Position numbers and translations under genes: made by a program | Shown here: positions 39,688 through 49,615 of the stretch, one piece after another | Layout: every line of letters starts with the position of its first letter | Numbering within the stretch: position 1 is the first letter of the stretch | Notes under the pieces: generated by a model | What the model saw: the letters and a program-made list of their open reading frames with translations, nothing else | The model's database searches: none | What the model was told of the DNA's origin: nothing | Assembly: GCF_007096385.1 (NCBI RefSeq) | Contig: NZ_VJWL01000001.1 | Location: 1,361,734 to 1,425,733 of the forward strand | Reading direction: 5' to 3' | DNA: 64,000 nt | Source of the DNA: Aliidiomarina halalkaliphila | GTDB taxonomy: Bacteria; Pseudomonadota; Gammaproteobacteria; Enterobacterales; Alteromonadaceae

Positions 39688-40595
39688 GCGTTAAACCACC
39701 CTAACCACCACCCGGCACCTGTAACCACGGCTAATGCAGCTACAAAGCCACCAGTGAACCACAGCCAGTCGTGTTGCCTTGGCATACGTGCATCTTCGGT
39801 ATCGGCGATCGCCATCTTGGCGTCTTTGGTACTGATGGTGTAGTTACCGGCACCATAGGCCAGTAGCAACATTTTGTGACACAAAATATTGGCTAAACGG
39901 GGTACACCACGGCTTGCGCGATGAAGCCACCACAGAACTTCCGAAGAAAAGAGTTCAGGACCACGGTAACCGGCCACTTGCACCCGATGGTGCACATATC
40001 GGGCTAGCTCATCTTCACTCAGCGTTTCAAGTTGATAGGAAAAGCTCACGCGCTGACGTAATTGACGCAATTGTCGGGTCGCCAAGCGTTCATCGAGCTC
40101 GGGTTGACCAAACATCACCAACTGCACCAGTTTGCGCGTTTCTGTTTCCAAATTCGAGAGTAAGCGGAGGGCTTCTAAACTATCATCGGGCAGCGCTTGC
40201 GCTTCATCGATGATGAGTACCACTGAACGACCGCTTCGATTGATATCTAATAGTTGTTGTTCAATCGCTCGCGTGAGTTGATGCTGGTCGATACTTTGAT
40301 GGTCAGTAATGCCCAATTCGGAGGCAACCGCATGGCGCAACGCTTCCGCAGGGAGGTATGGATTTGGAATATAAGCGGTTACGAAGTGATCCGGTACTTC
40401 ATTTAATAACTTGCGACACAATAAGGTTTTACCGGTACCTACTTCACCGGTCACTTTAATAAAACCTTCGCCAGTTTTCAGTGCGGTCAGCAACACTTGC
40501 AAGGCTTCGTCATGCACACGCAAGCCACAATAAAAACTCGTATTGGGCGTTAGTGTGAACGGCAATTCAGAAAAGCCGAAGTGATATAAATACAT
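39684..40595 (-). CDS. mshM: MshM, ExeA-like AAA ATPase
   Basis: 303 residues. Starts Y-L-Y-H-F-G-F-S-E-L-P-F, the typical ExeA/MshM opening, with Walker A G-E-V-G-T-G-K-T and Walker B V-L-I-I-D-E-A-Q. A C-terminal membrane segment (about 280-300) ends it. By analogy with ExeA it may help place the secretin through the peptidoglycan. No peptidoglycan-binding domain is visible, unlike ExeA. Confidence 0.92.
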   Translation of the reverse strand: MYLYHFGFSELPFTLTPNTSFYCGLRVHDEALQVLLTALKTGEGFIKVTGEVGTGKTLLCRKLLNEVPDHFVTAYIPNPYLPAEALRHAVASELGITDHQSIDQHQLTRAIEQQLLDINRSGRSVVLIIDEAQALPDDSLEALRLLSNLETETRKLVQLVMFGQPELDERLATRQLRQLRQRVSFSYQLETLSEDELARYVHHRVQVAGYRGPELFSSEVLWWLHRASRGVPRLANILCHKMLLLAYGAGNYTISTKDAKMAIADTEDARMPRQHDWLWFTGGFVAALAVVTGAGWWLGWFNA

Positions 40596-40603
40596 GCGTA
40601 CCC

Positions 40604-42286
40604 CTAGTTACTGTTATACCAGCGGCGAAGCAAATCGCGCGATGTTTCTAGCTCGTTATCCCACGTATCTACGCCCACAATGGTCGGCCGCAACATAATC
40701 ACAAGTTCTTTTTTTACTTCTCGCTGACGACGATTTTTAAATAATTCACCGAGGCCGGGAATGCTTCCTAAGACGGGAACCTGACTCGACTCATCTTGAT
40801 AGGATGTTTGCATGAGACCACCGATCACGACAACTTCACCATCGCGCGCTCGAATAACCGTATCCGACTCCCGAATATTACTCCGAGCCAATGGCAACAC
40901 AAAACTGTCGCGGTTGAGGGTCACCACTTTTTCTTGCTCTCGGGTTTCCGTCACCGAAGGGCGAATATGCAAAGTAATGGTGCCGTCATCACTAATTTGC
41001 GGCGTCACATCAAGCGCAATACCAGAGAAAAATGGCGTGAGCTGAATATTCGGTGTTGAAGTGGTCGCCGTGCCGGTAATTGTGGTCGTCGATACGTCCG
41101 TAACAAAGTATTCGTCTTCGCCAATCTTAATCACGGCTTTTTGATTATTGGTCGCGGTCACCCGCGGATTCGAAAGCACCTGAACCGTGCCCTGTGTCGA
41201 CAGCAGCTCCAACATGCCATTAAAGTTGGCCGTTTCGAACTGGAACCCGACAGCGCCACCGAGCGAAGAACGGTCCATCGACATCCCACTAAAGCTAAAC
41301 TGACTCGTTCCGCCGCCAATCGCGTTGGTAATCCGAGTCCAATCAACGCCTTGTTGATAACTCTCATTCAGCTGTACTTCCACAATCCGCGCCTCAAGAA
41401 TCACCTGGCGCTGCAAGCTCCGTTCTGCCGACTGCAAGAAATCCCGGGCTGCTCGTAATTCATGGGGATATGCACGAATGGTGGCAAGTCCCGCTTGCGG
41501 TGACACCACCACGCTGCGCCCCCCACCATCACCAATAATTCCAGACAATGTACGCTCTAGATCTTTCCAAAAATCTGTTTCTGAACGGCTTGAAATCGTT
41601 GACCCAGTTTGCCCCATGATGCCGCCTTGTTGACCACCAACGCCACCTTGGGCACCACCAGGTTGTCCAAATGATCCGGCCGTTCCTCCTTGAGCGCCGC
41701 CTTGCCCACGTGTACCTTGTACACCACCTTGGCCACCTTGCGCGGCCACGCCGCCGGAAGTGATCGAGGTTTGTGACATACCTTCACGGGTTAACAACAA
41801 ATAATTTAGCGTCATGGTTTCGGTGCGTAATCCCGCAGGGAACACACGGTAAATACGCCCTTCCCGACGCACATCAAAACCATATATATCTTGCACCACA
41901 TCGAGCGCTTCTTGCAGAGTCACATCGCGCAGATTGACAGTAATGCTGCCCTGTACATCAGGGTGCACGACTAAACTGTACGGGCTTTCATTGGTGAGTT
42001 GCGCGAAAAAGTCTGCGGCGGGAACCTGTCGTGCCTGAATTGAAAAACGGGGTTCTTCGAGAATCGACGAACTCGCTCGGGTCGTTAGCGGTTGCCGTAA
42101 ATTGCCTCGAACATCATCCGGTAACGACGTTGCACGGCGATCGTCACTGGCTTGTGTACCGGTTCTCAACGCATCTTCTGCTTCCCGCACAAGTTGCTCA
42201 TCGGGCTTACTTAAACAGCCCATCAACAGCATGGATGATGTAATCGCGATGACCGCTTTTTGTAAGTAACGCCCGCTTTTTCTCAT
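40604..42286 (-). CDS. mshL: MshL, outer-membrane secretin of the MSHA pilus
   Basis: 560 residues from ATG 42286, which overlaps the mshK stop as ATGA; the frame is open upstream to 42397 inside mshK. Lipoprotein signal L-M-G-C (Cys24), an STN-like domain (about 78-150), a Gly/Gln-rich linker (178-228), then the secretin domain (about 285-545) with the V-P-V-L-G-S-I-P-G-L-G-E-L-F signature. It forms the outer-membrane pore for the pilus. The Gly-rich insert is unusual. Confidence 0.95.
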   Translation of the reverse strand: MRKSGRYLQKAVIAITSSMLLMGCLSKPDEQLVREAEDALRTGTQASDDRRATSLPDDVRGNLRQPLTTRASSSILEEPRFSIQARQVPAADFFAQLTNESPYSLVVHPDVQGSITVNLRDVTLQEALDVVQDIYGFDVRREGRIYRVFPAGLRTETMTLNYLLLTREGMSQTSITSGGVAAQGGQGGVQGTRGQGGAQGGTAGSFGQPGGAQGGVGGQQGGIMGQTGSTISSRSETDFWKDLERTLSGIIGDGGGRSVVVSPQAGLATIRAYPHELRAARDFLQSAERSLQRQVILEARIVEVQLNESYQQGVDWTRITNAIGGGTSQFSFSGMSMDRSSLGGAVGFQFETANFNGMLELLSTQGTVQVLSNPRVTATNNQKAVIKIGEDEYFVTDVSTTTITGTATTSTPNIQLTPFFSGIALDVTPQISDDGTITLHIRPSVTETREQEKVVTLNRDSFVLPLARSNIRESDTVIRARDGEVVVIGGLMQTSYQDESSQVPVLGSIPGLGELFKNRRQREVKKELVIMLRPTIVGVDTWDNELETSRDLLRRWYNSN

Positions 42287-42636
42287 GGTTGTTCCTTTAA
42301 GGTACTTCTCACCAAACCAGCAAATACCGACAACACGATGGTTTCCTCGTCTCGATACAAGGTCACACGGTCGGGCTCGATGCGAATCACCGTCCACCCT
42401 CTTATCTCATCGCCACGCTGGTAAAGTTCACCGTTAATACTCACCACGCTTTGGGTTGATGAGTAACGAATAAAATCTAAATTCAAATTAGGTAGGCGAG
42501 CAACGCTACGAGCTGTTTGCTCACTCACAACAACCAAAGGGCGCGTCGGATCCCGCTCCCCTGCCTCTTGCGCGCTGCTCCCGTAACTCACACCTAGTAG
42601 CCACAGTAGGCTTATTAATAACGCTTTACAAGGCAC
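42283..42636 (-). CDS. mshK: MshK, MSHA pilus assembly protein (PilP-like role)
   Basis: 117 residues starting at GTG 42636 with GGAGG six bases upstream. A signal peptide (1-22) is followed by R-D-P-T-R-P-L, a motif seen in GspC/PilP-like and MshK proteins, and a small beta domain. Likely a periplasmic link between the inner-membrane platform and the secretin. Overlaps mshJ by 11 bases. Confidence 0.87.
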   Translation of the reverse strand: MPCKALLISLLWLLGVSYGSSAQEAGERDPTRPLVVVSEQTARSVARLPNLNLDFIRYSSTQSVVSINGELYQRGDEIRGWTVIRIEPDRVTLYRDEETIVLSVFAGLVRSTLKEQP

Positions 42637-43264
42637 GCTGCACCTCCGCTTGACTCAGGGTGTAAAGGGTTAACTTCACCACTGCATTCGGGTGCTGGCC
42701 CACTTGATAGTCAAGGGCTTGCCAATAGAAACCTATCGGCAACCGCTGCACGCTCGCTAAATAATCGCGGACAGCAAAATAAGTGCCCTCTAGCTCCACC
42801 TCAACGGTGTGCTGGTACACGGTTCCACCCACGGCACCACTCAAAAAGGGCTCGGGCGGATGCGTATCAAATGCGCGCAACTTTAATCCCGCGTGCCCGG
42901 TTAATAGCGCTTGCATCCACACCAATAACTGCTCGGGCTCAACAAAGTCGGCTAATTCGTCCAACTGTTGTTCAAGTCGATCATTACGTGCACCCAATTG
43001 GCGCTTGCGGGCTTCTAGTTCGTTGTTAGGATCCCCGGCCACATGCTGACGTAAACGGCTAATCTCTTGGTTAACACGATTGCTATCTGCGGTGATTTGG
43101 CGCATTTGTCGCTCAAGTTGTGCTTGCGCTACCTGTGCCCGATCCACGAATAACAAAAAGCTCAACCAGCCCACCATGGCAACGAATAATATACTGAAGA
43201 TAACGCGTTCGCGTTCAGAGCGGGCCGTAAACCACTGGTTGCCTTTCTCCATGATGGATTTCAT
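42626..43264 (-). CDS. mshJ: MshJ, PilO-like inner-membrane protein
   Basis: 212 residues. A cytoplasmic N terminus (about 1-20), one membrane segment (about 21-40), a coiled coil (about 45-100) and a ferredoxin-like periplasmic domain are the PilO/GspM layout. It should pair with the PilN-like protein encoded just upstream. The start overlaps its stop as ATGA. Confidence 0.88.
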   Translation of the reverse strand: MKSIMEKGNQWFTARSERERVIFSILFVAMVGWLSFLLFVDRAQVAQAQLERQMRQITADSNRVNQEISRLRQHVAGDPNNELEARKRQLGARNDRLEQQLDELADFVEPEQLLVWMQALLTGHAGLKLRAFDTHPPEPFLSGAVGGTVYQHTVEVELEGTYFAVRDYLASVQRLPIGFYWQALDYQVGQHPNAVVKLTLYTLSQAEVQRAL

Positions 43265-44010
43265 TCACCACCCCCAGTGCCTATGCGACGCAATGCTTCT
43301 TCCAGATCCGCTTCTTCCGAGTCAGTCTCAGGGCTCTCTTGCGCTTGTGCCTGATCATTCATGGTGTCAGCGCTGTCATCTTCAGGGGTTTGCGGCACAT
43401 ATTCGGGAGCAATACCGGTGCCCGAACTCTGTAGAACAAATCGCAACACGTCACGATCATCACGACGTAATTCAACCATACTAAAATGACGGCGTGATAA
43501 AGTGTTTGATTGCCGGAAACCACTCAACCAATACGGTAAAATAGCGGGGTCTGTGGATTGTCCTGTTAATATTAATTGGTTCTGCGATTGTTGAATTCGA
43601 GTCAGCCAAATTCCGTCCTGATGATGGCGCGCAAGATCAGTCAGTAGCCCGGCAAAATCATGCCGACGCAATTGCCCACGGCGGCGCATCTCGGCTAACA
43701 ATGATTGCCGTAATTGAACTTCAGTTTCCAATCGTTGCACTTCCCGGGTTAAGTCTGTGCGAGGGCGCATATCACGCACCTGTTCTGCTAATCGGGTCAT
43801 TTCTGCTTGTTTCTGTAATTGCTCGGTACGCGCCGCTTCGATACGGTCACTAAATGCAGATTGCTGCACTTCCAAAACAACACGCCAACCTAGCATCAGA
43901 ATAAAAACGAGCACCAGAGTGATCACGAGTCGGTCAAACGTTAGCAGCACTTGCCGTGGCTGAAGGTCCGCGCGATACAGGTTAACTGTCTGTTTTAATC
44001 CTGGCTTCAT
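43261..44010 (-). CDS. PilN-like MSHA protein (MshI2)
   Basis: 249 residues. Short N terminus with V-N-L-Y-R-A-D-L, the PilN-type motif that docks into PilM, followed by a membrane segment (about 24-43), a coiled coil and a periplasmic domain. The C-terminal 40 residues are acidic and low in complexity (D-S-E-E-A-D-L-E-E-A-L). In other MSHA loci this gene is called mshI2 or the second part of mshI. Confidence 0.86.
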   Translation of the reverse strand: MKPGLKQTVNLYRADLQPRQVLLTFDRLVITLVLVFILMLGWRVVLEVQQSAFSDRIEAARTEQLQKQAEMTRLAEQVRDMRPRTDLTREVQRLETEVQLRQSLLAEMRRRGQLRRHDFAGLLTDLARHHQDGIWLTRIQQSQNQLILTGQSTDPAILPYWLSGFRQSNTLSRRHFSMVELRRDDRDVLRFVLQSSGTGIAPEYVPQTPEDDSADTMNDQAQAQESPETDSEEADLEEALRRIGTGGGE

Positions 44011-44978
44011 GCAGCCCCCCGCTTTTCTTTAGGGACGGCATGATTCACTAACCAAAGTAAACCAGATAACGCAGCTAGATCGGAATAGTCGTTGGCACCC
44101 AATTCTTTTGCCCACGCCGGGTAACTGAGCATACCCACCTGCATGCCGAGTTGAGCGCTAATCACCTCGGCAATCGTTTCCACTTTATCGTGACCAAAGG
44201 CGAACTCTATGTGTGCTAAAGCCGCTTGCCGTAACTGGCTGCTAAAGAAATCCTGTGAGCGTTGCAGCTCAATGGCCAGATCTTCCAATAAGGTCATGTC
44301 GGCAGCGTTGAGATTGGGCAAATCAAAACTTTGTTGGAGGCGACGGGATAACACGAGTTGCTGGTGAACAATAATATGTAGGTTTGCGCGCTGACCTTTA
44401 TGCTGATTCAGGAGCATGAGTTTTTGGTCAGGTTCTGTCCATAGGGTTAAGGCTAACGCATCAGTAACAATGCCCTGAACGACTAAACCATGGCGGGTTA
44501 AAACATCGACCCAAGAAGTTAATAGTGCCCGACTTGCCGCTACCACATTGATCTTGCGCGAGCCGGAAACTTGAATTGGAATATCGTAATAATCAGTAAT
44601 TAAATCTGCAGGCGGCATGCTTACCAAATCCCGCAGCGTCCATTGCAATGCGGCAGCGACGTCTGCATCTGGCACATCGGGGCGCTCAACACTAACGAGC
44701 TCCACATGGGGTTCGCTCACAACCAGTTGCACCCACTGATGTTTGAAATCAAGGCGTTTGTATTTGCTGAGTAAAGCGTCGATCGCCGTTGGCACATCGC
44801 CCTCAACAATCTCTTGTTCGTCATTGACGACCAATGAGAAGTGTTGCTGCTCAAATTCAAGGGCGCTACCCGACTCATCGTCTGCTTTCATTACCGCCAT
44901 TTGCACGGTGTTCTCGCAGATCCCGAATGATACGAGCAACCGACGTTTTTTATGCGAAAACCAATTAAGCAATGCCAC
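44007..44978 (-). CDS. mshI: MshI, PilM-like actin-fold cytoplasmic protein
   Basis: 323 residues of the PilM/GspL cytoplasmic fold. GTG 44978 is the given start, but its AAGGGG site is only about one base away. A TTG two codons later (44972) is better spaced from it, so translation may begin there. PilM-type proteins bind the PilN N terminus and link the platform to the motor. It is the first gene of the MSHA secretion block. mshH (csrD), often next in Vibrio, is not found. Confidence 0.88.
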   Translation of the reverse strand: MALLNWFSHKKRRLLVSFGICENTVQMAVMKADDESGSALEFEQQHFSLVVNDEQEIVEGDVPTAIDALLSKYKRLDFKHQWVQLVVSEPHVELVSVERPDVPDADVAAALQWTLRDLVSMPPADLITDYYDIPIQVSGSRKINVVAASRALLTSWVDVLTRHGLVVQGIVTDALALTLWTEPDQKLMLLNQHKGQRANLHIIVHQQLVLSRRLQQSFDLPNLNAADMTLLEDLAIELQRSQDFFSSQLRQAALAHIEFAFGHDKVETIAEVISAQLGMQVGMLSYPAWAKELGANDYSDLAALSGLLWLVNHAVPKEKRGAA

Positions 44979-45002
44979 CCCTTAAACGTATGTTGCTTCT
45001 CG

Positions 45003-45027
45003 TTATCGGTCATTCGATATGCCGATA
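45003..45027. promoter_or_regulatory. Inverted repeat upstream of mshI
   Basis: TTATCGG (45003-45009) and CCGATAA (45022-45028 region) form an inverted repeat spaced by about 12 bases. The 10-base word TGCCGATAAT at 45020-45029 recurs at 45201-45210 in the same 251-base gap. Such paired sites suggest an operator for the MSHA secretion block. A weak -35/-10 pair lies between them (TTGACC at 45156-45161 and TACACT at 45131-45136, 19 bases apart, minus strand). Confidence 0.35.
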
Positions 45028-45229
45028 ATTCTAATTATTGTCGTGCTAAATACTTTTTAGATCAGTCTGGGTCGAACTGGAAAAACAACATAGCTCGTCC
45101 ATATCGCAACTAATATTTTTTATGACTATCAGTGTACCGAGAAAATGATACAAAGGGTCAATAATTTTCCATACCATTTGTCATATTATTTTTTTTATAA
45201 TGCCGATAATACAGCATTTATTTTAACCG

Positions 45230-46309
45230 TTAACTCCCTGACTTTGTCCGCACTTGATACTGCAACTCACGTCCCGCCCAGTAAGGCACCCAGGTGGTAT
45301 TCCCGTGTGTCACCCGTTGCGGCGCTGTCCAAGTACGTCGTTCTAGAACAAGCTTATCGGCATTGCGGGGTAAACCATAAAAATCGGCGCCGAAAAAGCT
45401 CGCAAACCCTTCGAGCTTATCTAATGCCCCAAAGTGTGCAAACAATTCGGCATACAACTCAATTGCACTAAATGCGGAAAAACAGCCTGCACAACCGCAA
45501 GCCGTTTCTTTATTGGCTTGCACATGAGGAGCCGAATCCGTTCCCAAGAAAAATTTCGGATTGCCACTGAGGGCGGCCTGCTGCAACGCTTCTTGATGGT
45601 TCCGGCGCTTCAGCACTGGCAAACAGTAATTGTGTACATGAACACCGCCTACCAATAAATCATTTCGATTCATCAACAAATGCTGGGGAGTAATGGTGGC
45701 CCCCACATGGGCTGATGCGCTCTTTACAAAATCAACCGCATCCGCCGTTGTAATATGCTCGAACACGACTTTGAGGGCAGGGAATTTGCGCGTGATAGGC
45801 GCTAGATAGCGGTCGATAAATACCTTCTCGCGGTCAAAAATATCGATATCCGAGGTCGTCACTTCCCCATGCACCAGTAATGGTACTCCGTGCGCTTGCA
45901 TAGCGTCGAACACGGCATCCATACCATCAATATCGGTTACGCCACTTGCCGAATTCGTCGTTGCGCCTGCTGGGTATAGTTTAAAGCCAATGATCGTTGG
46001 GTCGGCGGCAGCGTCTTGCACATCGGTGGCTGTAGTCGTTTGAGTTAAATACAACGCCATTTTCGGATCGAACGTCATACCCTCGGGTAATTCAGCCAAA
46101 ATTCGCTGGCGATACGCACTCGCCATGCTTACATTGCTCACGGGTGGCACAAGATTCGGCATGACAACCGCCCGGTGAAATACCCGGGCCGTTGCCGGTA
46201 CCGTCATTCCCAATACGTCGTCGTCACGCAAGTGAACATGCCAGTCGTCTGGGCGGGTGATTTCAAGAACATCCGGAAGGGAAACAGGCTTAAAACTCGA
46301 GCTCGACAT
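45230..46309 (-). CDS. pyrC: PyrC, dihydroorotase
   Basis: 359 residues (E. coli 348). Zinc-binding H24-V-H26 in D-D-W-H-V-H-L-R-D-D, carbamylated Lys in G-F-K-L-Y-P-A, further His residues in L-V-H-G-E-V and F-E-H-I-T-T, and catalytic Asp in L-G-T-D-S-A-P-H are all visible. The C-G-C-A-G-C-F stretch matches the class II enzyme. It closes carbamoyl-aspartate to dihydroorotate in pyrimidine synthesis. It appears monocistronic. Confidence 0.97.
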   Translation of the reverse strand: MSSSSFKPVSLPDVLEITRPDDWHVHLRDDDVLGMTVPATARVFHRAVVMPNLVPPVSNVSMASAYRQRILAELPEGMTFDPKMALYLTQTTTATDVQDAAADPTIIGFKLYPAGATTNSASGVTDIDGMDAVFDAMQAHGVPLLVHGEVTTSDIDIFDREKVFIDRYLAPITRKFPALKVVFEHITTADAVDFVKSASAHVGATITPQHLLMNRNDLLVGGVHVHNYCLPVLKRRNHQEALQQAALSGNPKFFLGTDSAPHVQANKETACGCAGCFSAFSAIELYAELFAHFGALDKLEGFASFFGADFYGLPRNADKLVLERRTWTAPQRVTHGNTTWVPYWAGRELQYQVRTKSGS

Positions 46310-46396
46310 GTAGACTACCTTTACCTAACTTGTGCATAAAAACGATTCTTTAGAGTATATCTTGTACAGGTTCGAGTGCCTACCAGTTCCATAAAC

Positions 46397-46429
46397 AAAA
46401 GGCGGGGCTGCTTGTACAGACCCGCCTTA
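46397..46429 (-). terminator. Rho-independent terminator after macB
   Basis: AAGGCGGG and CCCGCCTT-type arms (46399-46406 and about 46420-46428) form a GC-rich stem. On the minus strand it is followed by TTTTGTTT, 20 bases past the macB stop. Confidence 0.75.
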
Positions 46430-46449
46430 TTCGGAAACAACACAACCCG

Positions 46450-48465
46450 CTATTCGGACGCGAGCGCCTGAACCGGATCCAGCTGTGCCGCTTTGCGTGC
46501 TGGTACATAACCGAAGATGAGTCCGGTTAAGAATGAACACCCAAACGCCAACAATACGGGTGTGGTCGCAAACACAACTGTGGTACCTAAACTTGCAATA
46601 ACCCAAGTAATCCCCAAACCTAATGCGACCCCAATAACACCCCCTAGTAGGGCTACGGTGACCGCTTCAATGAGAAACTGCAGTCGAATTTGTGCCCTTT
46701 TGGCACCCACCGCCATACGAATGCCGATTTCACGGGTACGCTCAGTCACACTCACTAGCATAATGTTCATTACGCCAATGCCCCCGACTACCAACGAAAT
46801 CACAGCAATGACACCTAGCAGTAATGTCATGGTGTTTTGGGTTTCTGTCGCGGTCTCAATAATGGAGGCCATATTGCGGATGGTGAAGTCTTCTACCCCA
46901 TGTCGTTCCAGTAAAATCGCGTGTACTTTATCATGCGCGACTTCCATCACCTGAGAGTCGCTGCTTACTGCCGCTACGGTGATATTTCGTACCCAACGCT
47001 GCCCAAAAAGTCGGAGCGACCCAGTATTAAAGGGAACAAACACAACGTCATCTTGATCTTGTCCCCAGGGGGAGGCACCCCGCTCACTCATGACACCAAT
47101 CACACGAAACAGCACGTTATTAATCAGCATCACTTCGCCGAGCGGATCCCGGTCGGGGAACAGTTGTCGCGCCACGGTTTGCCCGATAACTGCCACGGTG
47201 GCATACAATTGGTCGTCCTCATCGGTAAAGAAGCTCCCTCGAGCTACCTCCCATTGTCGCGCAATTGGGAAACTAGCATAGGTTGCATTCACTTGAGTTT
47301 CTTTATCAAACCCTTCGCGCCTTAATGTACGGTTACCGGTAAGCTCGGGCACCGCAGCAAGCACTTCCGGTATGGCATTAATGGCATCGGCATCTTCCGG
47401 TGTAAGCGTAGCTACCCCCCAGCGTCCGCGCTGATTCGGCGCCCCCGGAAACACACTCAACAAATTCGAGCCCATGGCGCTAATGCGATCCACTACGTCT
47501 TGGCGCGCGCCTTGACCAATAGCCAACATAGAAATCACCGCAGCCACACCAATAACGATACCCAATAAGGTCAACGCCGTACGAAATATGTTCTGCCGCA
47601 AGGCACCAAATGCGGTAAAGAAAGCTCGCATTAAATCAAGAACACTACTTGGCTGCGACACACCAGGACCTGCCGGAGGTGTCGCGGATGATTGCCGTTC
47701 ACGTAAGCGCTTATCACTTAGAATGTGTCCGTCTTTGAGTTCGATAACGCGCTCTGCATGAGCTGCCACATCGTGGTCGTGGGTAATGACAATCACCGTA
47801 TGACCCTGTTCGGATAAGTCCTGTAGCAGCGCCATCACTTCTTGGCCACTTTGTGAATCTAAAGCCCCGGTGGGCTCATCGGCTAGAATGATCTCGCCGC
47901 CGTTCATCAATGCCCGTGCAATAGACACGCGTTGCTGTTGACCACCAGACAATTCCGTCGGCTTATGATGCATTCGTTCAGCGAGGCCAAGCCGAGTCAA
48001 GAGCGCTTCGGCTCTCGCTCGTCGAGCATCACTACTTAATGCGGTATAGCTAGCAGGCAACTCTGTGTTCGCAACGGCATTCGCGCCACCCAACAAATTA
48101 TACTGCTGGAACACAAAGCCAAAGGCGCCACGGCGCAAGCGGGCAAGATCGTCCGGATCCATATCCGCGACCCGTTCACCTTTAAACCAATATTCCCCGC
48201 TGCTAGGTTTATCCAAACAGCCTAAAATATTCATTAAGGTAGATTTACCCGAACCCGAGCTCCCCACAATTGCGACAAAGTCACCCTGTTCGATATCCAT
48301 ATCGATACCGTGTAAAACCTGCGTGGTAAGTGCGCCGGTTTGATAACTTTTGGTGACTCCACGGATGCGGATCAGAGGCTCACCACCACTGCGTGTTTTT
48401 ACTGGCGCTTTACCCGTGGTCACCACGGGATCTGCTGTGAGGGTATCAGACACAGAATCAGTCAT
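46450..48465 (-). CDS. macB: MacB, ATPase-permease of a MacAB-type efflux or export pump
   Basis: 671 residues from ATG 48465, two bases past the macA stop; an open frame continues to 48501. N-terminal ABC domain (Walker [27 protein letters not shown]), then a FtsX-type permease with four membrane segments (one near 310, three at 545-665) and a large periplasmic domain. MacAB works with TolC to move macrolides, enterotoxins or haem precursors; the substrate cannot be told here. No TolC gene is nearby. Confidence 0.93.
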   Translation of the reverse strand: MTDSVSDTLTADPVVTTGKAPVKTRSGGEPLIRIRGVTKSYQTGALTTQVLHGIDMDIEQGDFVAIVGSSGSGKSTLMNILGCLDKPSSGEYWFKGERVADMDPDDLARLRRGAFGFVFQQYNLLGGANAVANTELPASYTALSSDARRARAEALLTRLGLAERMHHKPTELSGGQQQRVSIARALMNGGEIILADEPTGALDSQSGQEVMALLQDLSEQGHTVIVITHDHDVAAHAERVIELKDGHILSDKRLRERQSSATPPAGPGVSQPSSVLDLMRAFFTAFGALRQNIFRTALTLLGIVIGVAAVISMLAIGQGARQDVVDRISAMGSNLLSVFPGAPNQRGRWGVATLTPEDADAINAIPEVLAAVPELTGNRTLRREGFDKETQVNATYASFPIARQWEVARGSFFTDEDDQLYATVAVIGQTVARQLFPDRDPLGEVMLINNVLFRVIGVMSERGASPWGQDQDDVVFVPFNTGSLRLFGQRWVRNITVAAVSSDSQVMEVAHDKVHAILLERHGVEDFTIRNMASIIETATETQNTMTLLLGVIAVISLVVGGIGVMNIMLVSVTERTREIGIRMAVGAKRAQIRLQFLIEAVTVALLGGVIGVALGLGITWVIASLGTTVVFATTPVLLAFGCSFLTGLIFGYVPARKAAQLDPVQALASE

Positions 48466-48466
48466 A

Positions 48467-49615
48467 TTAGAACATCCGCCCGCCACGACTACCGGCGCCA
48501 TTCGGGCCGCCTGCTTGCTGTCGTGGAATCACAACGTGATCACCTGGACTCAAACCATCGCGGATTTCGATATACACTCGGTCCGTTAATCCCGTACGTA
48601 CTGTTACCGATTCTGTTTGTCCATCTGCGCGAAGTACATCAACGGTGCCCTGGCCACGACCACTTGGGCGTACAGCGGCGAAGGGAACAGACAGCACATC
48701 TTCGGCACTGTCGACCACAAAGAACACCTGGGTGGTCATTTGTGGTAGCAAACGCCCTTCTGGGTTGGGGACATCAAAGAGTGCGTTGTAGAGCACCACA
48801 TTGTTTTCAATCGTTGGCGTCGGTTCGATTAAATCCAATGAACTATTCCACCGTTGTCCGCGGTTACCTAAGGTCGTAAAATAAACGGGCATATCATCGC
48901 GCAAGCGACCGATATCGGCTTCTGAAACCTGGGCTTCCACGCTCATTACCGATAAATCAGCGATCGTTAGAATCGTTGGTGTCGTTTGAGCTGCGTTCAG
49001 GGTTTGGCCGCGACGCGCCGGGATGTTTACGACGGTGCCCGACATCGGCGCAAAAATTCGGGTGTAGTTGAGGTTTGCCTCTTCTGCTCGCAATGACGAC
49101 TCGGTTTGCTCGATCTGCGCAATAATCTGATCAATCCGTGCATTTTCCGCCCGCGCGGTTGCTTCCGCGCTTTGCACCATTTCTTCAGAGGTGGCGCGAT
49201 CGGCCAACAATCGTTGCTGGCGGTTTAAATTTATCTCAGCAATATCGCGGTTGGCCTCGCGCTCGCGCAATTGACCTTGTTGGAATTTCAATTGGGCGCG
49301 GGTTCCATCTAAGCGTGCTTCGAGTACGGTAGCGTCAATTTCAGCGAGGAGCTGACCGGCTTCTACCTGATCACCAATATTCACATGAATGCGCTCAAGT
49401 TGCCCCGACACTTGCGCTCCCACATCAACAAAATCCAATGGTTGTAGGCGCCCGGTTGCCGTAACCACCACTTCAATCGTGCGGGTTTCAACGGTACTGG
49501 TATTATACCGGGGTTCCCCGTCGTCTTTTGGCCACACCCACCAACTCACTGCGGCGACACCCACAAGTCCGAGTATGACAAGCCACAACCACGCTTTACT
49601 CTTGCCCTTCGCCAT
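48467..49615 (-). CDS. macA: MacA, periplasmic adaptor of the MacAB pump
   Basis: 382 residues of the membrane fusion (HlyD/RND adaptor) family. N-terminal membrane segment (about 9-27), a lipoyl-like region, a helical hairpin (about 95-175, Q/E/R-rich), a beta-barrel, and a C-terminal glycine- and arginine-rich tail (A-G-S-R-G-G-R-M-F). It joins MacB to TolC. Its start overlaps the tdk stop by one base, so the three genes may be one transcript. Confidence 0.93.
   Translation of the reverse strand: MAKGKSKAWLWLVILGLVGVAAVSWWVWPKDDGEPRYNTSTVETRTIEVVVTATGRLQPLDFVDVGAQVSGQLERIHVNIGDQVEAGQLLAEIDATVLEARLDGTRAQLKFQQGQLREREANRDIAEINLNRQQRLLADRATSEEMVQSAEATARAENARIDQIIAQIEQTESSLRAEEANLNYTRIFAPMSGTVVNIPARRGQTLNAAQTTPTILTIADLSVMSVEAQVSEADIGRLRDDMPVYFTTLGNRGQRWNSSLDLIEPTPTIENNVVLYNALFDVPNPEGRLLPQMTTQVFFVVDSAEDVLSVPFAAVRPSGRGQGTVDVLRADGQTESVTVRTGLTDRVYIEIRDGLSPGDHVVIPRQQAGGPNGAGSRGGRMF

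Noticed and set aside
45018..45029. GCCGATAA, resembling the -10 element of the flagellar sigma-28 promoter
   Set aside because: No TAAA element lies 15 bases upstream on the same strand, and no gene follows on that strand. The word fits better as half of an inverted repeat.
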